From Bacillus sp. OxB-1 (GTDB lineage Bacteria > Bacillota > Bacilli > Bacillales_A > Planococcaceae): a DNA stretch of 64,000 nucleotides. Positions 26,035 through 35,060 of the stretch are shown here, piece by piece (positions within the stretch are counted from its first letter, which is position 1; every line of letters starts with the position of its first letter). Position numbers and translations under genes: made by a program. Under the pieces are notes generated by a model, which saw only the letters and a list, made by a program, of their open reading frames with translations, ran no database searches and was not told the DNA's origin. The DNA lies in NCBI RefSeq assembly GCF_000829195.1, contig NZ_AP013294.1, positions 806,001 to 870,000 of the forward strand, read 5' to 3'.

Positions 26035-26456
26035 TTGGACTCCACCCCTTCCAGATGGACTGCCAGTTTCTCGCGGACGTCTTCGGGAATCGGGACGGCC
26101 TTCGGGGTTTCCCCTTCGAAAGACGTCCAGGCGCGCAGCGTATAGCCTTCCGCGATGAACGTCTCTCCTCTATAAAATCGGTGCGACAGCTTGAAAATCC
26201 GATTTTGCAATTCTGCCACTTCCGTCTTCACCACTACGTCGTCATTGAAACGGAGCGGTGTATTGAATTTGCATTTCGATTCAAGCAATGGGATGGCCAC
26301 TTGTTCGGTTTCCATTAATTCCAACGTCGGATAACCGATCTCTTCGAAAAATTCATGGGAGGCTTCGTCCATCCAACGATAGAAATTAGGAAAGAATACA
26401 ATCGTCGCGGGATCGGTGTCGCCCCATCTCACTTTAAATCTATAATCAATCGCCAT
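26031..26456 (-). CDS. Acyl-CoA thioesterase, 4-hydroxybenzoyl-CoA type
   Basis: This 141-aa hot-dog fold protein has the 4HBT motif WGDTDPATIVFFPNFYRW; the second Asp (Asp15) aligns with the catalytic Asp17 of the Pseudomonas enzyme. AGGAGGAACGAAA precedes the ATG, and its stop overlaps the acyl-CoA dehydrogenase start. Family members hydrolyse aryl-CoA or short acyl-CoA esters. Placed inside a beta-oxidation operon, it could release the shortened acid. It is clearly paralogous to the thioesterase at 43298-43726, sharing PLLE(S/T)xCKF, HRFY and the I/LRAW segments. Confidence 0.88.
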   Translation of the reverse strand: MAIDYRFKVRWGDTDPATIVFFPNFYRWMDEASHEFFEEIGYPTLELMETEQVAIPLLESKCKFNTPLRFNDDVVVKTEVAELQNRIFKLSHRFYRGETFIAEGYTLRAWTSFEGETPKAVPIPEDVREKLAVHLEGVESK

Positions 26457-26470
26457 TTTCGTTCCTCCTC

Positions 26471-28027
26471 TTATACGCGAACGCTTCCTTCATTTACAAT
26501 CTGTTCTTTCACTCGCATCTTCTGGATTTTCCCACTTGGCGTCAGTGGAAACTCGTCTGTAAACCGGACATGGTTCGGCAACTTATAGGTTGCAATCTTA
26601 CTTTTCAAATGGTCCAGGATCTCCTGCTCGGTACAGCTTTCATTCGGCAATAACTTAATGACCGCGCATACCACTTCCCCGAGCACTTTATCCGGTAATC
26701 CGATTACGATGGCGGTACCGACTGCGGGATGCTGCATGATGAGGTTTTCAATTTCCTGCGGATAAATATTGAACCCTCCGCGGATGATCAATTCTTTTTG
26801 GCGTCCCACGAAAGTGAGATACCCTTCCTCATCCACCTTACCTAAGTCGCCCGAATAGTACCAGCCTTCGTGGTCCACCGCCTTAGCCGTCTGTTCCGGC
26901 ATATTGTAATATCCTTTCATCTTCGTCACGCCGCGGATTGCAATTTCGCCGACTTCGCCCGCCGGGATTTCTACACGGTTGGCATCGACAATTTTAATTT
27001 CTACACCTTTAATCGGACGGCCTAGCGTATTGAGGATCTTTTCTTCCGGATCATCCAAGGCGCCCACTGTCGTTGTAGCCGTTTCCGACGTTCCAAATGC
27101 TTGGATCAGATTAATATTGAACTTTTTCCGGATCTCTTTCACTTTATCCGGTGAAATCGGGGAAGCCGCCACAACGCCAGCCCGTAGCGAAGATAGATCA
27201 TATTTATCAAAATCCTCGTATTCCAACTCCTTCAAATACATCGTCGGCACCGCTTGCTTGATGGTTCCTTTTTCTTTCTCCGTCACTTCGAAGATCAATT
27301 TCGGATTATACTTTTCGATCAGCACCATGCGGGCCCCCGCTGCCGTAGCGGTGAATAAATTCATCGCAATGCCGAAGATATGGAATAAGGGGGCAGAAAT
27401 GATAAAGACATCTTTCTCCGTGCATTGCAGTCCATCCGCCCCGACGTTCCCCGACATGACGCACGAACGATGTGTCAACATAACCCCTTTCGGATCTCCC
27501 GTCGTCCCGGATGTATAAAGGATCAGATAGACATCCTCCGCCGGGTCGATCGACACTTCTGGAACAGCCGGCACTTCTTCCTGAAGCCAATCCTCTAGAC
27601 AATCAATGCGTTCGTCCGAGAATTTCACCCCCACGATGGTCGGAACTATCTGATACGCCTCTTCATACGACATATTGTCCGCAAACTTATCTGTAATAAA
27701 AAGAATCTTCGGGGTGGAGTTTCTTAAAATATATGTAATTTCATGTGAGCGGTAACCTGGGTTGAAAGGGACCGTAATGGCACCGACCTTTCCGGCAGCG
27801 AACAGCAAGACGGCCGTTTCGTACCAGTTCGGCAAAGATACCGCGATGCGATCTCCTTTTTCTATCCCTTTCGCCGCCAATAGATCCGCATACCGATCGA
27901 CATCTTGCTTCAGTTCCTTATACGTCTTGCGGGGAGTATTAAAATCATAGATCGCTTCGACATCAGACATTTCGTTGCTTACGTATTCGAGTAACCCATA
28001 AACACTCACATCATCTCGTTTTTTCAA
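26471..28027 (-). CDS. AMP-forming acyl-CoA synthetase
   Basis: The product (518 aa) is an ANL-superfamily ligase that activates a carboxylic acid with ATP to the acyl-adenylate and then the CoA thioester. Motifs are the P-loop YTSGTTGDPKGV near 175, QAFGTSETATT near 315, YYSGDLGKVDEEGYLTFVGR near 395-415 and the adenylation lysine in PSGKIQKM near 505. It starts at TTG after AAAGGGG. As second ligase/thioesterase pair partner and neighbour of beta-oxidation enzymes, it likely activates a medium-chain or aryl-alkanoic acid; specificity cannot be read from sequence. Confidence 0.92.
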   Translation of the reverse strand: MKKRDDVSVYGLLEYVSNEMSDVEAIYDFNTPRKTYKELKQDVDRYADLLAAKGIEKGDRIAVSLPNWYETAVLLFAAGKVGAITVPFNPGYRSHEITYILRNSTPKILFITDKFADNMSYEEAYQIVPTIVGVKFSDERIDCLEDWLQEEVPAVPEVSIDPAEDVYLILYTSGTTGDPKGVMLTHRSCVMSGNVGADGLQCTEKDVFIISAPLFHIFGIAMNLFTATAAGARMVLIEKYNPKLIFEVTEKEKGTIKQAVPTMYLKELEYEDFDKYDLSSLRAGVVAASPISPDKVKEIRKKFNINLIQAFGTSETATTTVGALDDPEEKILNTLGRPIKGVEIKIVDANRVEIPAGEVGEIAIRGVTKMKGYYNMPEQTAKAVDHEGWYYSGDLGKVDEEGYLTFVGRQKELIIRGGFNIYPQEIENLIMQHPAVGTAIVIGLPDKVLGEVVCAVIKLLPNESCTEQEILDHLKSKIATYKLPNHVRFTDEFPLTPSGKIQKMRVKEQIVNEGSVRV

Positions 28028-28124
28028 CAGTTCCAGCCCCTTTCTTCAGATCTATTGTCTAGGATAGTCGCGGCAGGCGACTGAATCCTGAGACAGTCAC
28101 CCGCCGGCAAAGTATGGTGTGAAA

Positions 28125-28904
28125 TTATCGACCTGCGTAGACCGGCTCACGCTTTTCAACGAATGCGGTCAAGCCTTCCTTCCGATCCTCGGTCGAAAAA
28201 GCGTTTCCGAAGCAAGCCGCTTCCACGATCAACCCCGAGTCGATATCCGTGTTACTGCCCGTGTTCACTGCCAACTTCGCCATTTGCAGCGCAATCGGCG
28301 GTTTCGAGGCGAGTTTGGCAGCCCATGCTTGCGCCGTTGGCAGAAGTTCCTCTTGCGGAACGATTTTATTGACAAGATTCAATTGGTTGGCCCGTTCTGC
28401 GCTGATCATTTCGCCAAAGAACAACATTTCTTTGGCGACGCCCATGCCGGTGATTTTTTGAAGGCGTTGCGTACCGCCGCCGCCCGGGATGATGCCAAGA
28501 CCCACTTCTGGAAATGCGAATTTTGCCCGCTCCGTTGAAATGCGGAGATCGCAGGTGAGTGCCAGCTCAAGGCCGCCGCCTAGCGCCAATCCATTGATGG
28601 CCGCGATAATCGGTTTGGTCGATTGCTCTATCTTATTGAAGACACTCCGGGAAACTTTGTTCATTTGATTAATCCCCGCCAGGTCCAAGGATGCCATTTC
28701 CATAATATCGGCTCCCGCGACGAACGCTTTTTCCCCGCTGCCCGTCAATACGATGGCCCGTACTTCGTCGTTCTGATCTAATTGGTCAATTAAATTCCCA
28801 AGCTCTTTGAAAACCGCACTGTTTAGCGGGTTGACCGGCGGCCGATTGATCGTGACCGTTGCTACGTAATCTTTGATATCTACCAATAAGTGTTCAAATG
28901 TCAT
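28125..28904 (-). CDS. Enoyl-CoA hydratase
   Basis: This 259-aa crotonase hydrates a trans-2-enoyl-CoA to the L-3-hydroxyacyl-CoA. Both catalytic glutamates are present, 20 residues apart as in rat crotonase: Glu113 in ALGGGLEL and Glu133 in AFPEVGLGIIPG. The oxyanion-hole segments are AFVAGADI and GGG. AAGGAG lies 9 nt before the ATG at 28904; a frame starting at 28925 begins before that site and is rejected. The gene lies 17 bp after the 3-hydroxyacyl-CoA dehydrogenase. Confidence 0.93.
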   Translation of the reverse strand: MTFEHLLVDIKDYVATVTINRPPVNPLNSAVFKELGNLIDQLDQNDEVRAIVLTGSGEKAFVAGADIMEMASLDLAGINQMNKVSRSVFNKIEQSTKPIIAAINGLALGGGLELALTCDLRISTERAKFAFPEVGLGIIPGGGGTQRLQKITGMGVAKEMLFFGEMISAERANQLNLVNKIVPQEELLPTAQAWAAKLASKPPIALQMAKLAVNTGSNTDIDSGLIVEAACFGNAFSTEDRKEGLTAFVEKREPVYAGR

Positions 28905-28921
28905 CTTTCTGCACTCCTTTA

Positions 28922-29776
28922 TCATTCGTAGTCGTAGAATCCGGCACCCGCTTTTTTACCAACGCGGCCAGCCCGCATCATTTGTTTCATTAACAACGGT
29001 GGAGCGAAACGGGTATCGTCAAATTCCTTCTGGAAATATTCCATGACGAAATAACCGATATCCACCCCCGCATAATCTTGAAGTTCGAAAGGCCCCATCG
29101 GATAGTTCAAACCAAATTTTACGGCTTTGTCGATGTCTTCAGCAGAGGCCACTCCTTCTTCCAACAGACGGATAGCTTCGATGAAGTGCGGAATCATGAC
29201 CCGATTGACGATGAACCCAGGTGTGTCTTTATTGACGACAACATGTTCTTTTTTCAATTGTTCTGCAACCGCTTTCAATTGCTCGACCGTTTCATTACTT
29301 GTGTTGTAGCCTCGCACAATCTCAACTAATTTCATCAATTGTGCCGGATTGAAGAAATGAAGGCCGGCCACACGGTCAGGTCGCTTCGTCACCGCAGCAA
29401 TCTCCGTGATGGACATGGAGGAGGTATTCGTTGCCAAAATGACCTCATCCCGCGTAATTTCATCGAGTTGCTGGAAGACTTCTTTTTTCAAGTCCATATT
29501 TTCAATGATGGCTTCGATGACGAGGTCGGCATCCTTAAAATCTTCCATATTTATAGTAGTCCGAATTCTGCCAAGCGTCGCTTCTTTTTCGTCTTCCGTC
29601 ATTTTGCCGCGCTCCACACTCTTCTGCATGAAACCGGCAATCCGTTTCATTCCGTTATCCAGAAAGCAGTCCTCGATATCCCGCAAAATCACGTTAAACC
29701 CATTTAGCGCTGCCAAGTTGGCAATGCCGCTTCCCATGGAACCCGCTCCCACTACTCCAATTGTTTGAATCGTCAT
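28922..29776 (-). CDS. 3-hydroxyacyl-CoA (3-hydroxybutyryl-CoA) dehydrogenase
   Basis: The product (284 aa) has the NAD loop GVVGAGSMGSG (7-17), the ATNTSSMSI segment near 116 and the catalytic His140 in GLHFFNPAQLMKLVEIV, then the C-terminal dimer domain with DTPGFIVNRV and LNYPMGPFELQDYAGVD. It oxidises the L-3-hydroxyacyl-CoA to the 3-keto form. The ATG at 29776 is 8 nt from GAGG; a GTG at 29785 is in frame but overlaps that site. It is the first gene of the six-gene operon. Confidence 0.94.
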   Translation of the reverse strand: MTIQTIGVVGAGSMGSGIANLAALNGFNVILRDIEDCFLDNGMKRIAGFMQKSVERGKMTEDEKEATLGRIRTTINMEDFKDADLVIEAIIENMDLKKEVFQQLDEITRDEVILATNTSSMSITEIAAVTKRPDRVAGLHFFNPAQLMKLVEIVRGYNTSNETVEQLKAVAEQLKKEHVVVNKDTPGFIVNRVMIPHFIEAIRLLEEGVASAEDIDKAVKFGLNYPMGPFELQDYAGVDIGYFVMEYFQKEFDDTRFAPPLLMKQMMRAGRVGKKAGAGFYDYE

Positions 29777-29809
29777 GATATACACCTCAATTTTCTAATT
29801 TGTATATTC

Positions 29810-29853
29810 ATTATAAAATTCAATCAATTCGAATAGTACCTACAAAGTGTAGG
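29810..29853 (-). promoter_or_regulatory. Promoter and candidate activator site of the beta-oxidation operon
   Basis: On the minus strand a TATAAT (29815-29810) has no good -35 at 16-18 bp. Immediately upstream lies the inverted repeat CCTACA-AAG-TGTAGG (29839-29853), centred near -42. This arrangement suits an activator-dependent promoter. The PucR-type regulator encoded just upstream is the natural candidate. Confidence 0.5.
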
Positions 29854-29884
29854 AATAGAATCTGGCTTTCCCGTCATTTTCAAT

Positions 29885-29932
29885 GAAAAAGACAGGCACT
29901 CCGCTATGGCATCATATTGTGGAGGCCTGTCT
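29885..29932 (-). terminator. Terminator of the PucR-type regulator gene
   Basis: On the minus strand AGACAGGC and GCCTGTCT close a hairpin with extra inner pairs (CTCC/GGAG), followed by TTTTT. It lies directly after the stop at 29940. Confidence 0.85.
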
Positions 29933-29939
29933 ACTATTC

Positions 29940-32126
29940 CTAAAGCGCCTGTCGCTTCATATCATATAATTTATACGCCATCATCAAATTAAAGCGAACT
30001 TCGGAGTCGTTCAAGTCAACACCGAGGAGTTCCTCCACCTTTTCCAGACGATAAATAAGCGAACTGCGGTGGATAAATAGTTCCTCGGAGGTGCTTTTGG
30101 CGTTCCCATTGTTTTGCAAATACACGCGCAGTGTATTCAACAGATCGATGTTCTTGCTTTCTGAATAGTCGAGGAGAATGCCAAGCTGGCTGTCCATGAA
30201 GATATCGACAACCGGATGATCAAGATGGTAAAGGATTGTGTAGGATCCCAACTCCTCGAACAATGAATAGCCGATGGACAAGAAGCGGTTTTGGACGACA
30301 TTCAACACTTGGAGAGACTGTTCGTAGCTGATGTAGTATTGGTCGAGTTCAGCTACTTTGCTTCCGACGCCAAGATGAACTCTGCAGTTGGTCGGACTCT
30401 TGGCAGCCGCTTCTTCCACATGATTATAGAAGGTTCTCCAAGACCGTTTCCGATTGTCCTCTTCTGCCACCGGGACGATGAATAGATAATTCTCATGGAA
30501 TGTGGCGGTCAGGATGCCCCGGTATCTAGCCGTGATCCGATCCATGATATATTCCCACGCCAACGTCTTTTTCGCTTTTTGTTCCAGCAAGTTCGAGCCT
30601 TCCAATTCATCCTCGTCCAATGTAATTGATAAGGTCGCTACACGATGTGGCTGATACATATCCCATTGGAACAGATTCGCGTATTGCAGGATGCTCTTTT
30701 CATCTTCGATCGTTTCCACTAATAATTTTCCCATGAACGTATCCTTCGCCTGTTCATTCGCATCCAATACAAGTTTTTGTTTAATGAATTGGATGGAGCA
30801 AATATTCCGGGCCAATTCAATGGTCAATTGGTCGAATTCATCCAGCTCCTGCGCTTTCATTTGAATCGCTAAATATCCCAACAGCGAATTGACGCCATTG
30901 ATCGGCCAAATGGAGAAATGCTCGCCGCCTGGCAGAGTCACATGGAATCCTTCCACAGTGCTACGCCTGCTTTCCGCTGCATTTATAAATTGTTCCAAAA
31001 CTTCTTCAGCGGACCCTTCCATTCTATAGAACAAGGGTCGGAAAAACCGGTCTAATAGAATGACAGAGTCCTCGTACAACTGGACCAGCATATCCGCCAC
31101 ACCTTGGAATCCATCATTGACAACGGTTTCCTTAACGAGCGCCTGTTGGTAATCCAGAAGGACCTGTAATCGCTCCCGGTGATTTTTTTCCGTTTGATAC
31201 AATTGTGCGTTTTTCAGCAAGATGGCGATATGATCGCTTAAGAGCTTCAACGATTGCACATCATCGTCCGCAAACAGCAAATCCCCTTTTTTACGCTCGA
31301 CGTGCAACACCCCAATTGTTTTCAAATCGACTACGATTGGAATGGTCAGCTGCGTTCCGCCGACTTGCTCCAGAAACGGGAAATATTCATTCAAAAAGTT
31401 TTTATCTCGGATGGAGATTCTTTCGGTATGGGCAAAACAGCCAAACACCGGATACTGTAGCTCGAAACACCCTTCGCTGTCATTGTATAAATAAATGCAA
31501 GCCGAGGCGGCATCTGTACCCTTTGCTGCACGAAGCGTGAATTCTCGGATATTGTCTTCCAGAGATTTATTGATGGACAAATTTTTACTGATCCATTCGA
31601 TCCCTTCCACTTTCTTCAACTGGTGGTCCTTGGCCCTGGCCACCCCGATTGCGACGGCCACATCCTTCCCAAATTCATCGAAGATCGTGTCCATTTCGAG
31701 CAATGGGATGTATGTAAAAAACCCGATGATACAAAACCCGTATTTATTCGAGCCATCGATCAAGGGAACTGTGAACCATGTTTTCACATCCGAGCCATTC
31801 AGCACTTTCGTCAAAGCACAAGTTTCCGGCCCTTCCGTTTCCTTATCCTTCGTACTATAGGAAAGCAGCCGGGACGAACAAGCCTCGATCGGAAGCGGAA
31901 ATGCCGTGCGGATGTTTCCCACTTCTCCTGCCCACGCCTTCGGAATGAATTCATCCGACTCGGCCAGGATGACTCCGACAAAATCGCAATAAAGCTCCGT
32001 TTTGAATGAATCGAGCAAGAACTGGATCGCTTCCTCTTCCGTATCGATCTTGATCAGTTGCCGTGAAGTGGTCCGTAAATGATGTTCCAGTCGCTGTATG
32101 ACCTTATTCCTGACAATTCCAGACAT
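29940..32126 (-). CDS. GAF-domain PucR/CdaR-type transcriptional regulator
   Basis: The 728-aa protein has two GAF-like regions (about 30-160; about 190-330, with TIPIVVDLKTIGVLHVERKKG), a short coiled linker, a central domain and a C-terminal PucR helix-turn-helix (STSEELFIHRSSLIYRLEKVEELLG written in the last 60 residues, core SSLIYRLEKVEE). It is the larger counterpart of the regulator at 10461. It lies upstream of, and on the same strand as, the beta-oxidation operon, separated by a terminator, and probably activates it on sensing a pathway ligand. The ATG follows GGAGAGTGGTG. Confidence 0.87.
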   Translation of the reverse strand: MSGIVRNKVIQRLEHHLRTTSRQLIKIDTEEEAIQFLLDSFKTELYCDFVGVILAESDEFIPKAWAGEVGNIRTAFPLPIEACSSRLLSYSTKDKETEGPETCALTKVLNGSDVKTWFTVPLIDGSNKYGFCIIGFFTYIPLLEMDTIFDEFGKDVAVAIGVARAKDHQLKKVEGIEWISKNLSINKSLEDNIREFTLRAAKGTDAASACIYLYNDSEGCFELQYPVFGCFAHTERISIRDKNFLNEYFPFLEQVGGTQLTIPIVVDLKTIGVLHVERKKGDLLFADDDVQSLKLLSDHIAILLKNAQLYQTEKNHRERLQVLLDYQQALVKETVVNDGFQGVADMLVQLYEDSVILLDRFFRPLFYRMEGSAEEVLEQFINAAESRRSTVEGFHVTLPGGEHFSIWPINGVNSLLGYLAIQMKAQELDEFDQLTIELARNICSIQFIKQKLVLDANEQAKDTFMGKLLVETIEDEKSILQYANLFQWDMYQPHRVATLSITLDEDELEGSNLLEQKAKKTLAWEYIMDRITARYRGILTATFHENYLFIVPVAEEDNRKRSWRTFYNHVEEAAAKSPTNCRVHLGVGSKVAELDQYYISYEQSLQVLNVVQNRFLSIGYSLFEELGSYTILYHLDHPVVDIFMDSQLGILLDYSESKNIDLLNTLRVYLQNNGNAKSTSEELFIHRSSLIYRLEKVEELLGVDLNDSEVRFNLMMAYKLYDMKRQAL

Positions 32127-32334
32127 GAAATAGTCACCACTCTCCGTTTATTCTCACTATTCAGTGTACCATGTATTGGATATGCGACGGAGCTTTCTCT
32201 GTATTCAGAGGTGTTTATCTTAAGCCGAATCCGTCCCCATATACAAAAGCGAGATACTACTGCTGAAAGATAAAAAAACTATTCCCGATTATTTGCGTCG
32301 GGAATAGTACTCAGTAGTCAAGATAGGAAATCGA

Positions 32335-33546
32335 TTATCCTTTGTTATTAACTTTGGTCTTATAGTTTTTGTAGCCATGGAACTGATCGATAAATGTAAA
32401 GTCTTGGGATGTGCGATTTTCTAAAATGGTATTGCGGAGCAAAATCGTTTCCGGTCTTTCTGCATGGATGATTTCTCCCCACATCCGTGCATTATTTTGA
32501 ACGAACGCAGTTCTCGGAATACGCTCTTCTTGGTATTTCTTGAATGCTTCTTCCACAGTGCTGTTTTCTTCAATCATATCAGCGAGGTACGCGGCATCTT
32601 CCAATGCTTGACAACCGCCTTGTGCCAAATATTGAAGCATGGAGTGTGCTGCATCGCCCAATAATGTCACGCGGCCTTCTGTCCAGTTGGAAATTGGAAC
32701 CCGATCATACATCGGCCATCTTTTTTGACGTTGAATGAAGGAAATAGCGGTTTGCACTAGATCGCAAGTTCCAGCAAACACTTCGTCCATTTCTTCCGGC
32801 GTGCCCCAGTCGTCCGTTTTCTCAATCTCTTTGCGGTATTGGTTACTTTTGAACACGACCACTTGGTTGTACAGCTCGCCGCGACGAACTGGATATTGAA
32901 CAAGATGAAGGTTCGGCCCGATCCACATATACACATCATCCAGATTGCCGATATTCGTCACTTCTTCCATCGGGATTGCTCCACGGTATGCGACATATTC
33001 CGAGCAGACCGGCTCGTCATCACTGAAAAGTGGGCGCACTTTGGACCAGATGCCGTCTGCACCGACGACTGCCATTCCAGTATGGACATTTCCGTTTGCC
33101 GCCGTGACCGTCACTTGGTCGCCGTCCTGTTCCGTTTTGACGATCGAGTGGTCTGTATGCAATTCAATGTACGAGTTTTCCAAGCAAGCTTCATAGAGTG
33201 CTTTGTGTAGATCCGAACGGTGCAAGACAATATACGGAGCCCCGTAGCGCTCTTTGTACACATCGCCTAAATCCAATGCAGATAGCTCTTCTCCTGTGAA
33301 AGCGTCCATCAGAACAAGCCTTTTCGGGAATACTGCGATATCGTTGATCCGGTCCATTACACCAAGGCGTTGGAGTACATTTGTGGCGTTCGCCGCGAGT
33401 TGGATTCCCGCCCCGATTTCCAAAAACTCAGGGGCTTGCTCCAATACTTTTACGTATTGATTCGTTTGCGCGAGACCTAAGGCAGTGGCAAGACCGCCGA
33501 TTCCTCCGCCGATTACGATGAACGGATTGTTTTTACTGTTTCCCAT
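32335..33546 (-). CDS. FAD-dependent monooxygenase, 3-hydroxybenzoate 6-hydroxylase-like
   Basis: This 403-aa class A flavoprotein monooxygenase has the FAD loop VIGGGIGGLATA (about 12-23), VVGADGIWSKVR near 165 (the DG motif) and LLGDAAHSMLQYLAQGG near 300. Its length and motifs fit the salicylate hydroxylase/3-hydroxybenzoate 6-hydroxylase group. Because it is encoded next to gentisate 1,2-dioxygenase and a fumarylpyruvate hydrolase, para-hydroxylation of 3-hydroxybenzoate to gentisate is the most likely reaction; salicylate 5-hydroxylation is less typical of this fold. GGAGGTCATCCT precedes the ATG. A terminator-like hairpin lies between it and the dioxygenase gene. Confidence 0.82.
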   Translation of the reverse strand: MGNSKNNPFIVIGGGIGGLATALGLAQTNQYVKVLEQAPEFLEIGAGIQLAANATNVLQRLGVMDRINDIAVFPKRLVLMDAFTGEELSALDLGDVYKERYGAPYIVLHRSDLHKALYEACLENSYIELHTDHSIVKTEQDGDQVTVTAANGNVHTGMAVVGADGIWSKVRPLFSDDEPVCSEYVAYRGAIPMEEVTNIGNLDDVYMWIGPNLHLVQYPVRRGELYNQVVVFKSNQYRKEIEKTDDWGTPEEMDEVFAGTCDLVQTAISFIQRQKRWPMYDRVPISNWTEGRVTLLGDAAHSMLQYLAQGGCQALEDAAYLADMIEENSTVEEAFKKYQEERIPRTAFVQNNARMWGEIIHAERPETILLRNTILENRTSQDFTFIDQFHGYKNYKTKVNNKG

Positions 33547-33584
33547 AGGATGACCTCCAAATTTAAAAATAAATTAATTTGATG

Positions 33585-33626
33585 AAAAGAGGAGACCCCT
33601 CGTGGCGGACCAGAGGGGGACCTCCC
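33585..33626 (-). terminator. Intra-operon terminator-like hairpin
   Basis: On the minus strand GGGAGGTCCCCCTC and GAGGGGTCTCC form a strong GC stem followed by TCTTTTC, in the 98-bp gap between the dioxygenase and the monooxygenase. It may lower read-through into the monooxygenase gene or protect the upstream mRNA 3' end. Confidence 0.6.
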
Positions 33627-33644
33627 AAAATATACACGAGCGGC

Positions 33645-34769
33645 TTATCTGAATGCTGCTTTAAATTCGCCTGTGACTTCTTGGAATCCATTATTCGCTT
33701 CCATTTTCTCTTCTTGTTCTAGCTCAAAACGATCCATGATCGGCAAGTCGTTGACAGAGAAGAGATAGGAATCTTCAGAGGCAACATGCTCATACCAAGC
33801 CCAGTTCGGAACAACGAAATAGTCGCCTTTTTTCCAATCGAAGCGCATGCCGTTGATGACGGTGTAACCGGAACCTTTATGTGCATGATAGATTGTCGAA
33901 TGCGTATGACGAAGCGCTTTTGTATGGAAATCTTTCGGCAGGAACTGCATACGGGAGCCCATTGTCGGGTTCGCCGATTTTCCTGTCGATGGGTTGATGT
34001 ATTCAATTGCAAAGCCGTGATTCGGATCCGGGTCAAAATTCATCAAGCCCTTGATCGCGTCGACCGTGCGGCTCCATTTATAGTTCGCAAGCGGAGCAAC
34101 GGTATATTTGTCGTCTCCGACCGGACGCATCATGCCGCCAGCATAGCGAAGCTCGGAGAAATTATCCGGAACATTCGGCTGTTGCAGGCCATCCGCGTAG
34201 GGCTCAAAGAATGTACCGCCTATAGAGTAGATTGTCGGGATATCCAACGCATCCATCCAGATCATCGGTTTGTCGCCGACATGACCGTGGCCATGCCACA
34301 AGGTTTTCGGTGTGATGAGGAAGTCTCCTTCCTGCATATATACCCGCTCTCCTTGAACGATCGTATACGCCCCTTCCCCTTCGGAAATGAAACGAAGGGC
34401 GCTTTGCGAGTGACGATGGGATGGTGCTTCCTCGCCAGGAAGAAGCAACTGGACGGCCGCGTAAAGCGTTTGTGTAGTTGACGCCCAACCCCAAGGCTGG
34501 CGATACGTCAAACCCGGATTTTGGAAATAGATCGCACGGCGTTCTCCCCCGCGTTCCGGTGTGAAAATCTCGGAAGCTTCCATTAACTTTTTATGCAAAA
34601 GCTCTGCGCTCCAAAGGTATGCTTCCGCATGTGGTTTCGGTGATTTATTCATGATTTCCGGAATCGCTTCCCAAAGCGGACCAAGATTGTATTGCTGGAT
34701 ATCTTTTGTAAAGTCTTTAACCGTATCACTCTTCATGAACTCTTTAACATCAACATTTTGTTCTGCCAT
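33645..34769 (-). CDS. Gentisate 1,2-dioxygenase
   Basis: The 374-aa bicupin protein is a ring-cleaving Fe(II) dioxygenase converting gentisate to maleylpyruvate. The N-terminal cupin has the metal His pair in SHRHSQSALRF (His118, His120) and a third His candidate in LWHGHGH (159-163). The second cupin covers about 270-345 (LRHTHSTIYHAHKGSG, VPNWAWYEHV). The size matches known enzymes of 340-380 aa. The ATG at 34769 is preceded by AAAAGGATG; a GTG at 34778 is also in frame. It lies between the hydrolase and monooxygenase genes on the same strand. Confidence 0.92.
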   Translation of the reverse strand: MAEQNVDVKEFMKSDTVKDFTKDIQQYNLGPLWEAIPEIMNKSPKPHAEAYLWSAELLHKKLMEASEIFTPERGGERRAIYFQNPGLTYRQPWGWASTTQTLYAAVQLLLPGEEAPSHRHSQSALRFISEGEGAYTIVQGERVYMQEGDFLITPKTLWHGHGHVGDKPMIWMDALDIPTIYSIGGTFFEPYADGLQQPNVPDNFSELRYAGGMMRPVGDDKYTVAPLANYKWSRTVDAIKGLMNFDPDPNHGFAIEYINPSTGKSANPTMGSRMQFLPKDFHTKALRHTHSTIYHAHKGSGYTVINGMRFDWKKGDYFVVPNWAWYEHVASEDSYLFSVNDLPIMDRFELEQEEKMEANNGFQEVTGEFKAAFR

Positions 34770-34854
34770 CTTCCCCACATCCTTTTTATTTGATGATGAG
34801 TCTATTCGTGCCTTCTAAATATCGGATTTCCGCTCCAAATTTTGTTTGCGACGA

Positions 34855-34980
34855 AAGCGAAGCGACAGGAGCAGGCGGACGCTTTCCGCGGGCGTTGCCT
34901 CAGTCTCCTCGGTCGCTTCGCGCCCTCCGGGGTCTTCGGCTAACGCTTTTCCCGAAGGAGTCGCCGCTTTCAGCTACAAT
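34855..34980. repeat. Dispersed GC-rich REP-like element, copy 2 (inverted relative to copy 1)
   Basis: The stretch from GAAGCGACAGGAGCAGGCGG to GGAGTCGCCGCTTTCAGC is the reverse complement family member of 16683-16800, sharing GCGGACGCTTTCCGCGGGC and GGAGTCGCCGC. It fills the 290-bp gap between the hydrolase and dioxygenase genes of the gentisate operon, so it is probably transcribed. Confidence 0.75.
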
Positions 34981-35060
34981 CCTAGGATTACTTTATGACT
35001 CATTCGCTGCAATCTGGGGCGAATGCTCAGCGCTCGGGCATGTCGCCGATCGATACAAAC

